Source: Pseudomonas cremoris
Lineage (GTDB): Bacteria; Pseudomonadota; Gammaproteobacteria; Pseudomonadales; Pseudomonadaceae
Length of the DNA stretch: 64,000 nucleotides
Assembly: GCF_014230465.1 (NCBI RefSeq)
Contig: NZ_JAAXCY010000014.1
Coordinates: 136,410 to 200,409, forward strand
Reading direction: 5' to 3'
The position numbers and the translations under genes are program-made. Of the stretch, positions 1 to 8,698 are shown piece after piece (positions within the stretch are counted from its first letter, which is position 1; every line of letters begins with the position of its first letter). The notes beneath the pieces were generated by a model, which saw only the letters and a program-made list of their open reading frames with translations, was not told the origin of the DNA and searched no databases.

Positions 1-1325
1 GTGGCGGGGCGGTCAACAGTGCGCAGATGTTCGTGTTGCTCAAGCCTATCGACCAACGCAAGGACAGCGCCACCGAGGTGATCGGCCAGATCCGCCGTAC
101 CCTCGGCAACTTGCCCGGCACCAAGCTGTTTTTGCAGGCGGCTCAGGACATCACCGTGGGCGGTCGGCAAAGTGGCGCGCAGTATCAATACACGCTGACC
201 GCCGACGACCAACAGTCCCTGGATGAATGGGTGCCCAAGGTGGTGGCGGTGCTGCATAAGCTGCCGCAACTGACCGACTTGAATACCGACCAGCAGGACA
301 ACAGCCTGCTGGCCAATGTGCAGGTCAACCGCGACACCGCTGCGCGGCTCGGCGTGGGCATGTCGGCGGTGGACCAGACGCTGTACGACGCGTTCGGCCA
401 GCGTCAGGTTTCAACCCTCTACCGCGCCGCCAACCAGTACCACGTGGTGATGGAAATCGCGCCCGAATACTGGGCCGATCCGTCAGCGCTCAAAAGTATT
501 TATGTGCCCACCGGCAGCCAGGCGGTGTCGAGCAAAGGCAGTGCCGCCGCGCCAAACCTGTCCAGCCAGGTGACCTTGGTACCGCTGTCTGCGCTGGCAG
601 ATAACTCGGTCGCGCGCACGGCCATTTCCATCAGTCACCAAGGCACCTTTCCGGCGGTGACGGTCTCCTTCAACCTGGCGCCTGGCACCTCGATCGGCCA
701 GGCCACGGCGTTGGTGGACGATGCAGTGAAACAGCTGCGCATGCCCGCCAGCATCACCGGGCAGTTTGCCGGGACGGCCCAGGTGTTCCAGTCCTCGGTG
801 GCCAGCGAGCCGTTGCTGATTGTCGCGGCGCTGCTCTCGGTGTACGTCGTGCTGGGCATCCTCTACGAGAACCTGATGCATCCGCTGACGATCCTCTCCA
901 CGCTGCCCTCGGCAGGTGTCGGTGCGTTGATCGCCTTGCTGCTGACCGGCACCGAGCTGTCGATCATCGCGTTGGTGGGGGTGATCCTGTTGATCGGCAT
1001 CGTGAAGAAGAACGCGATCATGATGATCGATTTCGCCATCAGCGAACGGCGCGAGTTTGGCCTGACGGCCAAGGATGCGATTCGCCGCGCCTGCCTGATT
1101 CGCTTCCGGCCGATCATGATGACCACCCTCGCGGCGATCCTTGGCGCACTGCCGCTGGTGCTTGGCAGCGGCTATGGCTCTGAACTGCGTCGCCCCTTGG
1201 GCATCTCGATTATTGGCGGGTTGTTGCTCAGCCAGGTGCTGACGCTTTACACCACCCCGGTGATTTACCTCTGGCTCGACCGGGCGTCCCAACGCCTGGG
1301 GCGGCACAAGGAAGCAAGGTCATGA
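1..1325 (+). CDS. RND multidrug efflux permease, MdtBC/MuxBC-type (3' part only)
   Basis: The frame is open from the first bases of the window, so this is the C-terminal part (about 440 residues) of a permease of roughly 1,030. It holds the second periplasmic pore-domain half, with the FGQRQVSTLY segment, and the last transmembrane bundle. That bundle contains the RND signature around GIVKKNAIMMIDFA and LRFRPIMMTTLAAILGALPL. RND permeases export drugs and other amphiphiles by proton antiport in a tripartite complex with an adaptor and an outer-membrane channel. The wording of these segments is closer to MdtB/MdtC and MuxB/MuxC than to MexB; this is memory-based. Its stop overlaps the next ORF by ATGA. 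The adaptor gene must lie upstream of the window. Confidence 0.9.
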   Translation, partial: GGAVNSAQMFVLLKPIDQRKDSATEVIGQIRRTLGNLPGTKLFLQAAQDITVGGRQSGAQYQYTLTADDQQSLDEWVPKVVAVLHKLPQLTDLNTDQQDNSLLANVQVNRDTAARLGVGMSAVDQTLYDAFGQRQVSTLYRAANQYHVVMEIAPEYWADPSALKSIYVPTGSQAVSSKGSAAAPNLSSQVTLVPLSALADNSVARTAISISHQGTFPAVTVSFNLAPGTSIGQATALVDDAVKQLRMPASITGQFAGTAQVFQSSVASEPLLIVAALLSVYVVLGILYENLMHPLTILSTLPSAGVGALIALLLTGTELSIIALVGVILLIGIVKKNAIMMIDFAISERREFGLTAKDAIRRACLIRFRPIMMTTLAAILGALPLVLGSGYGSELRRPLGISIIGGLLLSQVLTLYTTPVIYLWLDRASQRLGRHKEARS

Positions 1326-2737
1326 AACTCAGATACAGCGTGCTGGTGGTTGGCCTGATGCTCGGCGGCTGCATGGTCGGGCCGGATTATCAGAAACCGG
1401 CCATGGCGTTGCCGCAGTCGTTCAAGGAGGGCGCGCAGTGGCAGCGCGCGGTGTCCAATCCCCAAGGCGCGTTGGACAGCCAATGGTGGCTGGCCTATCA
1501 GGACCCGGTGTTGAACGACTTGGTGGCGCGGTCGGCCAAGGCCAACCAGTCGATCATTGCGGCGGAGGCCGCCTATCGGCTGGCCCAGGCACAGGTCGCA
1601 TCGAGCCGAGCCGGGTTGTGGCCGACGGTGGGCGTGGGGTTGTCGGGATCGCGAGGCGAGGGCGGTGACGGCACGACCTCCAGCACCACCACCTCTGCCG
1701 GCGTGAAAAACACGGTGAGCGCCACGCTCACCGCCAGCTGGGAGCCGGACCTTTGGGGCCAGGTGCGTCGGGGCATCGAGTCGAGCCAGGCCACGGCGCA
1801 GCAGTCCGATGCGTTGCTGGCCGGCGTGCGTTTGTCCATCAGTTCCAGCGTGGCCAGTAACTACCTGGCGTTGCGCCAGATGGATATCGATGTTCGTTTG
1901 TTGCAGCAGCAACAGACCATCAACCAGCAGTTGCTGGAGATGATCCAGGCCCAGTTCACCCAAGGCGTCGCGACGAATGACCAACTGCTGGTGGCCCAGG
2001 ACCAACTGACCACGTCAATTGCCGACCTGCAGACCTCGCTGCGTGACCGCGAACAATACGAGCACGCCCTGGCGGTGCTGGTGGGCATGGCGCCCAGCGA
2101 GTTCAGCGTGGCGCCGCGCAATGATTTCAGCTTCGTTGTGCCCCGGCCACCGCTGACCTTGCCGTCGACGTTGCTGCAACGGCGACCAGATGTGGTGGCC
2201 GCCGAGCGCTCGGCTGCAGCGGCCAACGCCAAGATCGGCGTGGCCGAAGCGGCGTTTTTCCCGACCTTGGATCTCACTGCGTCGCTGGGCTATCGCGGTA
2301 GCGCGTTGGGTGGTTTGTTTTCGCTGCCTAATCGCATCTGGACGTTGGGCCCAGCGTTGGCGGAGACGATCTTTGATGGCGGCGCGCGTGAAGCGGCAGT
2401 CAAGCAGGCCGAGGCCAGTTATGACCAGATCGCCGCCAACTATCGCGGCACCGTGCTTAGCGCTTTACAGAACGTTGAGGACAACCTGTCGGCGATCAAT
2501 CACCTGCAGACCCAGGCCGATGCCTTCCAGCAGGTGTTTGCGCGTAACCAGCAGTTGTTCGGCAGCCAGGAGGCACAGCTGCGTGCGGGTACGGTCAGCC
2601 GCGAGGCGGTACTGACTCAGCAGTTGGTGTTGTTGCAGGCCGAGCAGAATCTGCGGGATACCCAAGGGCAGTTGAGCCAGGGCAGTGTGGCGTTGATTCA
2701 GAGTTTGGGGGGAGGGTGGCAGGCGACTGGGAAATAA
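1322..2737 (+). CDS. Outer-membrane efflux channel lipoprotein (NodT/OprM family, OpmB-like)
   Basis: A 471-residue TolC-type channel that completes the RND pump encoded just upstream, with which it is translationally coupled (ATGA). The N-terminus is a lipoprotein signal with lipobox LGGC and lipidated Cys at residue 17, followed by the typical VGPDYQKP opening. Two outer-membrane-efflux repeats of alpha-helical coiled coil follow. LLQRRPDVVAAERS is the usual start of the second repeat. Family members are typically 460-490 residues, so it is full length. A muxABC-opmB-like operon would place this gene last, as here. The substrate cannot be read from the sequence. Confidence 0.88.
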   Translation: MKLRYSVLVVGLMLGGCMVGPDYQKPAMALPQSFKEGAQWQRAVSNPQGALDSQWWLAYQDPVLNDLVARSAKANQSIIAAEAAYRLAQAQVASSRAGLWPTVGVGLSGSRGEGGDGTTSSTTTSAGVKNTVSATLTASWEPDLWGQVRRGIESSQATAQQSDALLAGVRLSISSSVASNYLALRQMDIDVRLLQQQQTINQQLLEMIQAQFTQGVATNDQLLVAQDQLTTSIADLQTSLRDREQYEHALAVLVGMAPSEFSVAPRNDFSFVVPRPPLTLPSTLLQRRPDVVAAERSAAAANAKIGVAEAAFFPTLDLTASLGYRGSALGGLFSLPNRIWTLGPALAETIFDGGAREAAVKQAEASYDQIAANYRGTVLSALQNVEDNLSAINHLQTQADAFQQVFARNQQLFGSQEAQLRAGTVSREAVLTQQLVLLQAEQNLRDTQGQLSQGSVALIQSLGGGWQATGK

Positions 2738-2753
2738 CTGACGCACCCTATCC

Positions 2754-2849
2754 AAATGTGGGAGCGGGCTTGCTCGCGAATGCTGAGTTTCAGTCAATAC
2801 ATCTGTGACTGATACACCGTAATTCGCGAGCAAGCCCGCTCCCACATTT
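2754..2849. repeat. REPIN (inverted pair of REP sequences)
   Basis: Two copies of the GTGGGAGCGGGCTTGCTCGC core face each other around a short spacer between the efflux channel and the convergent mlaA-like gene. This is the typical position for such non-autonomous RAYT-mobilised elements. Confidence 0.85.
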
Positions 2850-2886
2850 GAACTGCGGTTACCCGCGAGAGCACAGTACCTTTGAA

Positions 2887-3675
2887 CTACTCCGCAATCT
2901 GCAACTTGCGCGATTCGGTATAGATGTACCGCACCTTTTCATACTCGAACGGCGAGTTCATCTGACCATAGCGGAAGCTGGTCTGATAACGCTTGTCGAC
3001 CGCGCGCAGCGCCCAGATTTCCGGATGGTTGGAGCTGACTTCGGACACGTTGAGGAAGTTGATCTCGGTTTCCGCGCCGTAGTCGACGATCAGGCCGGTG
3101 GTGTCACGCAGGTTCGACGGGCCGAAGATCGGCAGTACCAGGTACGCGCCGCCGGGTACGCCGTAGAAGCCCAGGGTTTGGCCGAAGTCTTCGCTTTGAC
3201 GCGGCAGGCCCATGGCGGTGGCCGGGTCCCACAGACCGGCGATGCCGATGGTGGTGTTGAGCAGCAGGCGCCCGGTGGTTTCCAGGGAACGATGGCCCTT
3301 GAGTTGCAGCAGGCTGTTCAACAGGTTGGGCACGTCGCCCAGGTTGTTGAAGAAGTTGCTGACGCCGGTGCGCAGGAAGCTTGGGGTCACGTAGGTGTAG
3401 CCGTTGACCACGGGCAGGAACACCCATTGGTCGAAGCGGTAGTTGAAGTGGTACACCCGGCGGTTCCACGACTCCAGCGGGTCATAGACGTTGAGGGCGG
3501 TGAGCGACGAACGCTCGAACTCGCGCTGGTCCAGGCCGGGGTTGAACTTGAGCTTGGACAGCGGCTCCTTGAAGCCATCGGAGTCGACCTTGATCGGCTC
3601 GTGTGCCTTGCTGTTGTCGGCATTGGCCACGCCCGCGCACATCAAGGCGGCGAGCAGCAGAAGATATTTAGCCAC
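2887..3675 (-). CDS. mlaA: MlaA/VacJ-family outer-membrane lipid-asymmetry protein
   Basis: This 262-residue protein belongs to the MlaA (VacJ) family, which removes misplaced phospholipids from the outer leaflet of the outer membrane and hands them to the Mla retrograde system. Visible family segments are YDPLESWNRRVYHFNY near residue 65, FFNNLGDVPNLLN, and the YLVLPIFGPSNLRD block. The signal sequence ends in ANA/DN. The only early Cys (residue 13) has Met before it, so there is no proper lipobox, unlike E. coli MlaA. The start overlaps the end of the upstream alpha/beta hydrolase gene by 8 bases, so the two are probably translated together. Other mla genes are not in the window. Confidence 0.87.
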   Translation of the reverse strand: MAKYLLLLAALMCAGVANADNSKAHEPIKVDSDGFKEPLSKLKFNPGLDQREFERSSLTALNVYDPLESWNRRVYHFNYRFDQWVFLPVVNGYTYVTPSFLRTGVSNFFNNLGDVPNLLNSLLQLKGHRSLETTGRLLLNTTIGIAGLWDPATAMGLPRQSEDFGQTLGFYGVPGGAYLVLPIFGPSNLRDTTGLIVDYGAETEINFLNVSEVSSNHPEIWALRAVDKRYQTSFRYGQMNSPFEYEKVRYIYTESRKLQIAE

Positions 3676-4966
3676 GGAAGAACTCCAGCATGGCGTCGGC
3701 GTTGACGCGGTAATTGAGGTTGCCGCAGTGGCCGCCCAGCGGGTAGACGGTCAAGCGATCGCCGAAGGTTTTACGCAGGAAGCCGAGGTCGCCTGGGCCG
3801 AGGATCACGTCGTCAGCGTTGTGCATGACCGCGATTTTCGGGCTGTTGTGCAGGTAATCCTTGAGTGCGTATAGGCTGACCTGGTCAACCAGTTGCAGCA
3901 GGCTGCCGCCGTCGGAGCGGGCACGCCACATCGGAATCACCTGCTCGGTGAGGTAGCAGTCGAAGTCACATTGCAGCGCACGCTTGAGGAACGGCGTGAG
4001 GCTGGTGCCTTCGGTGATCGGGTATTTGGGCGGGATGATCAGGCCGCGACGGTTGATCAGGTCCGAGGTAAAGGCGATGTCGGCCGCCGAGAAGCGGAAC
4101 GAGGTGCCGATCAGCATGGCCATCTGTTCGTTGGTCAGGTGCTGCTTGGACTGCTGGAAGTCGTAGAGCAGGGCGTCGTTAAGGTCGATGTAGCCTTTTT
4201 GCTGGAAGTAGCGGGTCAGCTTGTTCAGCACCAGCTCATAAAAGGTGGTGGTGTTGTTGATGCCCTTGACCTCGGTCTGCACCAGCTTGTCGAGGTTGGT
4301 GATCGAGGTGTAGAGGTTGACCGGCGGGTTCAGCAACAGCACTTTCTTGAAGTTGAAGCTGCGGCGGGTTTCGTCCAGTTTGGCCACGAACGCTGCGTCC
4401 AGGCCGCCCAGGCTGTAGCCGGTTAGGTAGAAGTCGGTCACCGGCAACGAGGCGTTTTGCGCGCGCACCGCTTGCATCACGCGGTACATGTCCTCGGCGT
4501 CTTCCTGGGTGATCCCCGGGGTGGCGAAGCGCGAAGCGGCGCTGATGAAGTCGAAGCTGGTGGGCGACGACAATTGCACCACGTGGTAACCAGCCTGGTA
4601 GTACAGCTTTTTCAGGTATTCGTTGAGGCTGCTGTCATACCGCGCACCGGTGCCTGCGATCAGGAAGATCAGCGGTGCGGCGCGGTCTTGCTTGGCGATG
4701 CGGTAGGTGAGCTTCTTCACCGCCCAGAAGTTGTCCGGCAGGCTGAACTCGCGCTCGGGGCGCATGTTCAGGGTGTAGTCGGACTGGTTGATCTCGTCAT
4801 CACGCGGCAATTTGGGCCGCAGGTCGGGCGGGGTTGTCGCGATGGTCGCTTCAAACGGGTTGGTCAAAGGGTAGCCATAGCTGGCTTGGTCGATATCGAC
4901 CGCCAGTGCTGACGCACTCAGAAAAAGGCTGCCCAGCAGGGCAGCACAGCGTAAGGAACGGAGCAT
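3668..4966 (-). CDS. Secreted alpha/beta-hydrolase, mlaA partner
   Basis: A 432-residue alpha/beta-hydrolase-fold protein with a Sec signal peptide (LFLSASALA, cleavage near residue 22), so it should act in the periplasm. The nucleophile elbow is GYSLGG (Ser185). HNADD and GGHCGN near the C-terminus supply likely acid and His residues. I cannot assign a substrate. Its reading frame runs into mlaA, and that tight coupling suggests a role in outer-membrane lipid handling, for example as a lipase or acyl hydrolase; this is an inference. It starts the operon. The upstream gap has no gene. Confidence 0.8.
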   Translation of the reverse strand: MLRSLRCAALLGSLFLSASALAVDIDQASYGYPLTNPFEATIATTPPDLRPKLPRDDEINQSDYTLNMRPEREFSLPDNFWAVKKLTYRIAKQDRAAPLIFLIAGTGARYDSSLNEYLKKLYYQAGYHVVQLSSPTSFDFISAASRFATPGITQEDAEDMYRVMQAVRAQNASLPVTDFYLTGYSLGGLDAAFVAKLDETRRSFNFKKVLLLNPPVNLYTSITNLDKLVQTEVKGINNTTTFYELVLNKLTRYFQQKGYIDLNDALLYDFQQSKQHLTNEQMAMLIGTSFRFSAADIAFTSDLINRRGLIIPPKYPITEGTSLTPFLKRALQCDFDCYLTEQVIPMWRARSDGGSLLQLVDQVSLYALKDYLHNSPKIAVMHNADDVILGPGDLGFLRKTFGDRLTVYPLGGHCGNLNYRVNADAMLEFFRG

Positions 4967-5202
4967 GACTTAATCCCTAAGAGGAAACGTGCTTAATGAA
5001 GTTCGCAGGCTATGACCACCGCGTTGTCACCGAAGTGCCAGCACTCGGCACGAAAAGTCGGAAAATAACGTCGGAATCGAGGTAATAGTAGCCAGACGAT
5101 ACACTTTGCCACGCTTTGGTGAACACTAATTGTGTGTATGCGCCTTGCTAACGGTTGCCAGGGCATTAAGCTGAGCGCCGTTTTTGCCTATTGGAGTCCC
5201 CC

Positions 5203-5571
5203 ATGTCCCGTCGTTTGCCATTGATTTTGCTGCTTATTGCCCTACCGCTGTGGCTGGCCGCCAGTTACGGCGCGCGTTATGGCTTTATGGAGGATGGCAG
5301 TTGGGTGGGGATTTGTGCCGATGAAGCCGGTCGCTGGGAATGCCAGCTGCGTTCGAACCTGGGCTTGATGATTCACTTCAAGGTGCTGGGCTGGGCCGCG
5401 CTGGTCACCTCGGTGCTGGCGTTCTTTGTGCCGGGGCGAGTGGGCTGGGGCTTGGCAGTGCTGGGGATGGTGTTCGGGTTGCCGGCGTTGGCGTTGTACA
5501 ACACGACCTTTGCGGTGTTTGCGGTGGTGGTGGCGGGGTTGCGGTTGGTCAGGAAACCTCGGGGCGTCTGA
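5203..5571 (+). CDS. Small inner-membrane protein of unknown function
   Basis: A 122-residue hydrophobic protein with about three to four predicted membrane segments: residues near 5-20, one around FKVLGWAALVTSVLAFFV, then VGWGLAVLGMVFGLPALALY and TFAVFAVVVAGL. It has one Cys pair in a short loop (GICADEAGRWECQL) that may be periplasmic and disulfide-bonded. The ATG at 5203 was chosen because a GGAG Shine-Dalgarno lies about 6 bases upstream; a TTG four codons earlier is less likely. I do not recognise the family. It stands alone, followed by a REPIN. Confidence 0.7.
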   Translation: MSRRLPLILLLIALPLWLAASYGARYGFMEDGSWVGICADEAGRWECQLRSNLGLMIHFKVLGWAALVTSVLAFFVPGRVGWGLAVLGMVFGLPALALYNTTFAVFAVVVAGLRLVRKPRGV

Positions 5572-5580
5572 TCGGGCCCC

Positions 5581-5662
5581 TTCGCGAGCAAGCCCGCTCC
5601 CACACTTGACCGAGTACATCCTTTGGAATGCGGTCGAATGTGGGAGCGGGCTTGCTCGCGAA
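5581..5662. repeat. REPIN
   Basis: Inverted pair of the TTCGCGAGCAAGCCCGCTCC core. Its spacer (GACCGAGTACATCC and following) is nearly the reverse complement of the spacer of the element at 34129-34210, so the two belong to one subfamily. Confidence 0.85.
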
Positions 5663-5669
5663 AGCGGTG

Positions 5670-7223
5670 TTAAGCCTTGCGCACCCGCAAGCAACGCCAC
5701 AAAGCCCCGACCATCAACACGCTGACCACCGCCCAGCCCCAAGCCTGCTGGTTCATCAGACCTTCACGGTACAATTGCGGCGCAACGCCGGCACCGATGA
5801 TAAAGGCCAGCAAGGCGATCTCCCGGCGTGGTCCAGTCACTGGTCGAACCAGGTATACCAGCGCCGGCAACACCAGTGCCGCGCTCGGAAAACTGCGGTA
5901 ACGCGGATCAAACACCAGCGCCAGCATCATCACTGCCCCTGCAAACCCGGCGATCGCCACCAGCCAGCCTGCACGTTGTTCCAGCCAGTTGAACGCACGT
6001 TCACGCCAGCCCTCGCGACCGCTCAAGGCCAGCGCAGCGTGGGCCAGCACCAGCAGGTTCAGCACGACCAGCAACCCGGCCCACACCCACTCATCATTGA
6101 AGCGTGCCGTGACGCGGGTCAGTTCGGACCAAGTGCCGATGGAGCAGGCGGCCACCGCGCCCAGCAGCGGCAGGAGCAGCGCGGCCCGTGTGCTGCGAAC
6201 GCGCCCACCCAATGCCAAGGTGCCGAGCAGGATGATCCCGCCCACCCCAAGCCACAGCGGCCAGTACGGCACGTTGGTCACCGGCCCGGCGAGGATGCCC
6301 TTGTCTTGGCGGTCTGCATCGAACAGGCCCCAGTAACCCCCCACCGCACCTTCGCTGGCACGTTTCCAGGGTTGGTCAAAGGCTTCGATCAGGTTGTAGT
6401 GCCAGCCATTGGCTTCGGCCATGGCGACGAAGCCGCGCATGAACTTGGCTTCGTTGACCCGGCTCGGCACTGCGGTTTCACGCTGGCGGCCTTCACTGGG
6501 CCAGCCGGTTTCGCCGATCAGCACATCCTTGGGCGCGAACTTGTTGCCGAAGGTCTGGCGGACATCGCCCACATGTTTGAGGGCCTGGTCGATGCCGGAT
6601 GGGTCATCTTCCCAATACGGCAGCAGGTGAATGGTGAGGAAGTCCACCGCCGGGGCGATTTCCGGGTGTTGCAGCCAGAATTCCCACACGTCGGCGTAGG
6701 TCACCGGTTGCTTGATATGGCTTTTGACAGTGTGGATCAGCGCCACCAACTGTTTGGCGGTGACTTCCTTGCGCAGCAAGGCTTCGTTGCCAACGATCGC
6801 AGCAGTGACCACATCGGGGTTGGCATTGGCTGCGGCGATCAGTTCGTCGATTTCCTTTTTGGTCGCCACCGGATCACTACTGACCCAGGCGCCGGCCATC
6901 ACCTTCAAGCCATGCTTGCGTGCCATGTCCGGCAGGGCTTCCAGGCCGGTCATGGAATAAGTGCGGATGCATTCAAAGCGGGTAGCCAGCAGCGCTAGGT
7001 CGGCGTCCATCCGCTCTGGGCGCAGCGTGAACGGCTGGTCGAAAGGAGATTGGTCTTTATCGAAGGGCGTGTAGGACGCACATTGCATTTTGTGACTGGC
7101 GCTGGCTACATCCGGTAACACCACGGGACGGCCGAGGCCATACCAGTAACCGACCAGGGCCAGCAGGCCAAGGATCAAGGCGAAGAAATAGGGCAGGGCA
7201 GGGAAGCGGGCGGTCGCAGGCAT
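5670..7223 (-). CDS. Membrane-anchored GH17-family glucan hydrolase/transglycosylase
   Basis: About 517 residues. An N-terminal membrane anchor (ALPYFFALILGLLALVGYWY) is followed by a periplasmic glycoside-hydrolase family 17 domain. Its acid/base Glu is in VGNEALL and the nucleophile Glu in IGETGWPS, both classic GH17 motifs. The C-terminal third is a bundle of about seven membrane helices. Family-17 proteins of this build in Pseudomonas resemble the N-terminal part of NdvB-type enzymes of cyclic or branched beta-glucan synthesis, but no GT2 glucan synthase is adjacent. Start choice is uncertain: in-frame ATGs also exist at 7256 and 7307. I chose 7223 because the hydrophobic anchor follows immediately. 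Confidence 0.8.
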   Translation of the reverse strand: MPATARFPALPYFFALILGLLALVGYWYGLGRPVVLPDVASASHKMQCASYTPFDKDQSPFDQPFTLRPERMDADLALLATRFECIRTYSMTGLEALPDMARKHGLKVMAGAWVSSDPVATKKEIDELIAAANANPDVVTAAIVGNEALLRKEVTAKQLVALIHTVKSHIKQPVTYADVWEFWLQHPEIAPAVDFLTIHLLPYWEDDPSGIDQALKHVGDVRQTFGNKFAPKDVLIGETGWPSEGRQRETAVPSRVNEAKFMRGFVAMAEANGWHYNLIEAFDQPWKRASEGAVGGYWGLFDADRQDKGILAGPVTNVPYWPLWLGVGGIILLGTLALGGRVRSTRAALLLPLLGAVAACSIGTWSELTRVTARFNDEWVWAGLLVVLNLLVLAHAALALSGREGWRERAFNWLEQRAGWLVAIAGFAGAVMMLALVFDPRYRSFPSAALVLPALVYLVRPVTGPRREIALLAFIIGAGVAPQLYREGLMNQQAWGWAVVSVLMVGALWRCLRVRKA

Positions 7224-7555
7224 GGTCGACTTATCTGGGGGAGCAAAGGCGCGCATCTTACCCGGATTTGGCCCATCCCAGTGGGGCTGCATAATTTTGA
7301 CATGCAAAGTTCGGGCGGGATTTTGACGTCAAGTCCTACAAAACGTCCTGCTGGCTATGTGATGTCGTTTCTTGCTTGCATGAGGTCGCTGACAGAGCAG
7401 GTCGAAGCCTGCGCCGGGTTGATGATCAAGGCGTCAGCACTCCACTGATGTCGCAGCAGCCGAATCGAGGCGCGTGAGGGGGGCGCGGTGCACCACATAA
7501 CAACAGGTTGACGTCGCTCGGCATCCGTCGGGCGCAGCACTTTCGGGGAAGTACT
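7224..7555. other. Intergenic region between divergent genes
   Basis: 332 bases separate the GH17 gene (minus) and the betaine-binding-protein gene (plus). The stretch holds two small palindromes, TGCATAATTTTGACATGCA at 7288-7306 and TGACGTCA at 7324-7331, which might be operators. No convincing sigma-70 pair is evident on either strand, and I see no RNA gene. If the GH17 protein starts at 7256 or 7307, the first palindrome would lie at or inside its start. Confidence 0.4.
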
Positions 7556-8407
7556 ATGAAGATGCGACGACTCTTGGGCGCAGCTGCCACTCTGGTAGTT
7601 GCGATGGGCTCCACACTGGCCAGCGCCGACGGCAAAACCCTGAGCATCGGCTATGTAGACGGCTGGTCCGACAGCGTGGCTACCACCCACGTGGCCGCTG
7701 AGGTGATCAAGGAAAAGCTCGGTTATGACGTGAAACTGCAAGCCGTCGCCACCGGGATCATGTGGCAGGGCGTAGCCACCGGCAAGCTCGACGCCATGCT
7801 CTCCGCCTGGCTGCCCGTGACCCACGGCGAATACTGGGCCAAGAACAAGGACAAAGTGGTCGACTACGGCCCCAACTTCAAGGATGCGAAGATCGGCCTG
7901 ATCGTGCCGGAGTACGTGAAAGCCAAGTCCATCGAAGACCTCAAGACCGACACCACCTTCAAGAACAAGATCGTCGGCATCGACGCCGGCTCAGGCGTGA
8001 TGCTCAAGACCGACGAAGCCATCAAGGCCTACGGTCTGGACTACAAGCTGCAAGCCAGCTCGGGCGCAGCGATGATCGCCGAACTGACCCGTGCCGAAGA
8101 CAAACAGGAATCCATTGCGGTCACCGGCTGGGTGCCTCACTGGATGTTCGCCAAGTGGAAACTGCGTTTCCTTGACGATCCAAAAGGGATTTATGGTGCT
8201 GCTGAAACCGTCAACAGCATCGGCAGCAAGGGCCTGGAGAAGAAAGCGCCGGAAGTCGCGGCCTTCCTGAAGAAATTCCAGTGGGCCTCCAAGGACGAAA
8301 TCGGCGAAGTCATGCTGGCGATCCAAGAGGGCGCCAAGCCTGATGCAGCGGCCAAGGATTGGGTGGCCAAGCACCCTGAGCGCGTAGCTGAGTGGACCGC
8401 TAAGTAA
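7556..8407 (+). CDS. Glycine-betaine/quaternary-amine ABC transporter binding protein (orphan)
   Basis: A 283-residue OpuAC-type periplasmic binding protein. It has a signal peptide (cleavage after LASA), then KTLSIGYVDGWSDSVATTHV. Trp residues in GWSDS, MWQG, SAWLP and GWVPHW are candidates for the aromatic cage that binds quaternary ammonium groups. The start at 7556 has a GGGGAAG Shine-Dalgarno. No permease or ATPase gene is adjacent. Pseudomonads are known to use stand-alone binding proteins (CaiX, CbcX and BetX types) with one shared CbcWV transporter, so this may feed carnitine, choline or betaine uptake. The ligand is not determined by sequence alone. Confidence 0.85.
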   Translation: MKMRRLLGAAATLVVAMGSTLASADGKTLSIGYVDGWSDSVATTHVAAEVIKEKLGYDVKLQAVATGIMWQGVATGKLDAMLSAWLPVTHGEYWAKNKDKVVDYGPNFKDAKIGLIVPEYVKAKSIEDLKTDTTFKNKIVGIDAGSGVMLKTDEAIKAYGLDYKLQASSGAAMIAELTRAEDKQESIAVTGWVPHWMFAKWKLRFLDDPKGIYGAAETVNSIGSKGLEKKAPEVAAFLKKFQWASKDEIGEVMLAIQEGAKPDAAAKDWVAKHPERVAEWTAK

Positions 8408-8440
8408 CCAATACCCTATAGAGAGCACGCCGCGAACCTA

Positions 8441-8535
8441 ATGTGGGAGCGTGCTTGCTCGCGAAAGCAGTGTGTCAGTCGACGCATAAGTTGACTGGAC
8501 TCCCTGCATTCGCGAGCAAGCCCGCTCCCACATTT
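8441..8535. repeat. REPIN
   Basis: Inverted REP pair. The spacer CAGTGTGTCAGTCGACGCAT is nearly identical to that of the element at 24043-24140, showing common recent ancestry. It lies downstream of the betaine-binding-protein gene. Confidence 0.85.
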
Positions 8536-8657
8536 TTTTGTGCGCGTTTCAGGCAGCTGTTTATTTGTTGGCAGCAAAACTTGCGAAGTTGCTATCTCCT
8601 TCTACTACTAAGGTCGTCTGGAACCTCTACGGCAGCCGCATACAGTGGATACGTTCC

Positions 8658-8698
8658 AAAATAATAAAAAAGCTGTGCTGCGAGGATAAAAACAATGA
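8658..8698 (+). promoter_or_regulatory. A-rich candidate Hfq-Crc site at the DUF485-actP translation start
   Basis: The transcript carries AAAATAATAAAAAAG at 8658-8672, then an AGGA ribosome-binding site and AAAAACAATGAAC across the start codon. Repeated AA-N-AA-N-AA runs near the start codon are the known target of Hfq-Crc catabolite repression in Pseudomonas. That acetate uptake is controlled this way here is inference. Confidence 0.4.

Noticed and set aside
2754..2849. REPIN arrays considered as CRISPR
   Set aside because: Elements are isolated inverted pairs far apart, not direct repeats with regular spacers, and no cas genes are present.
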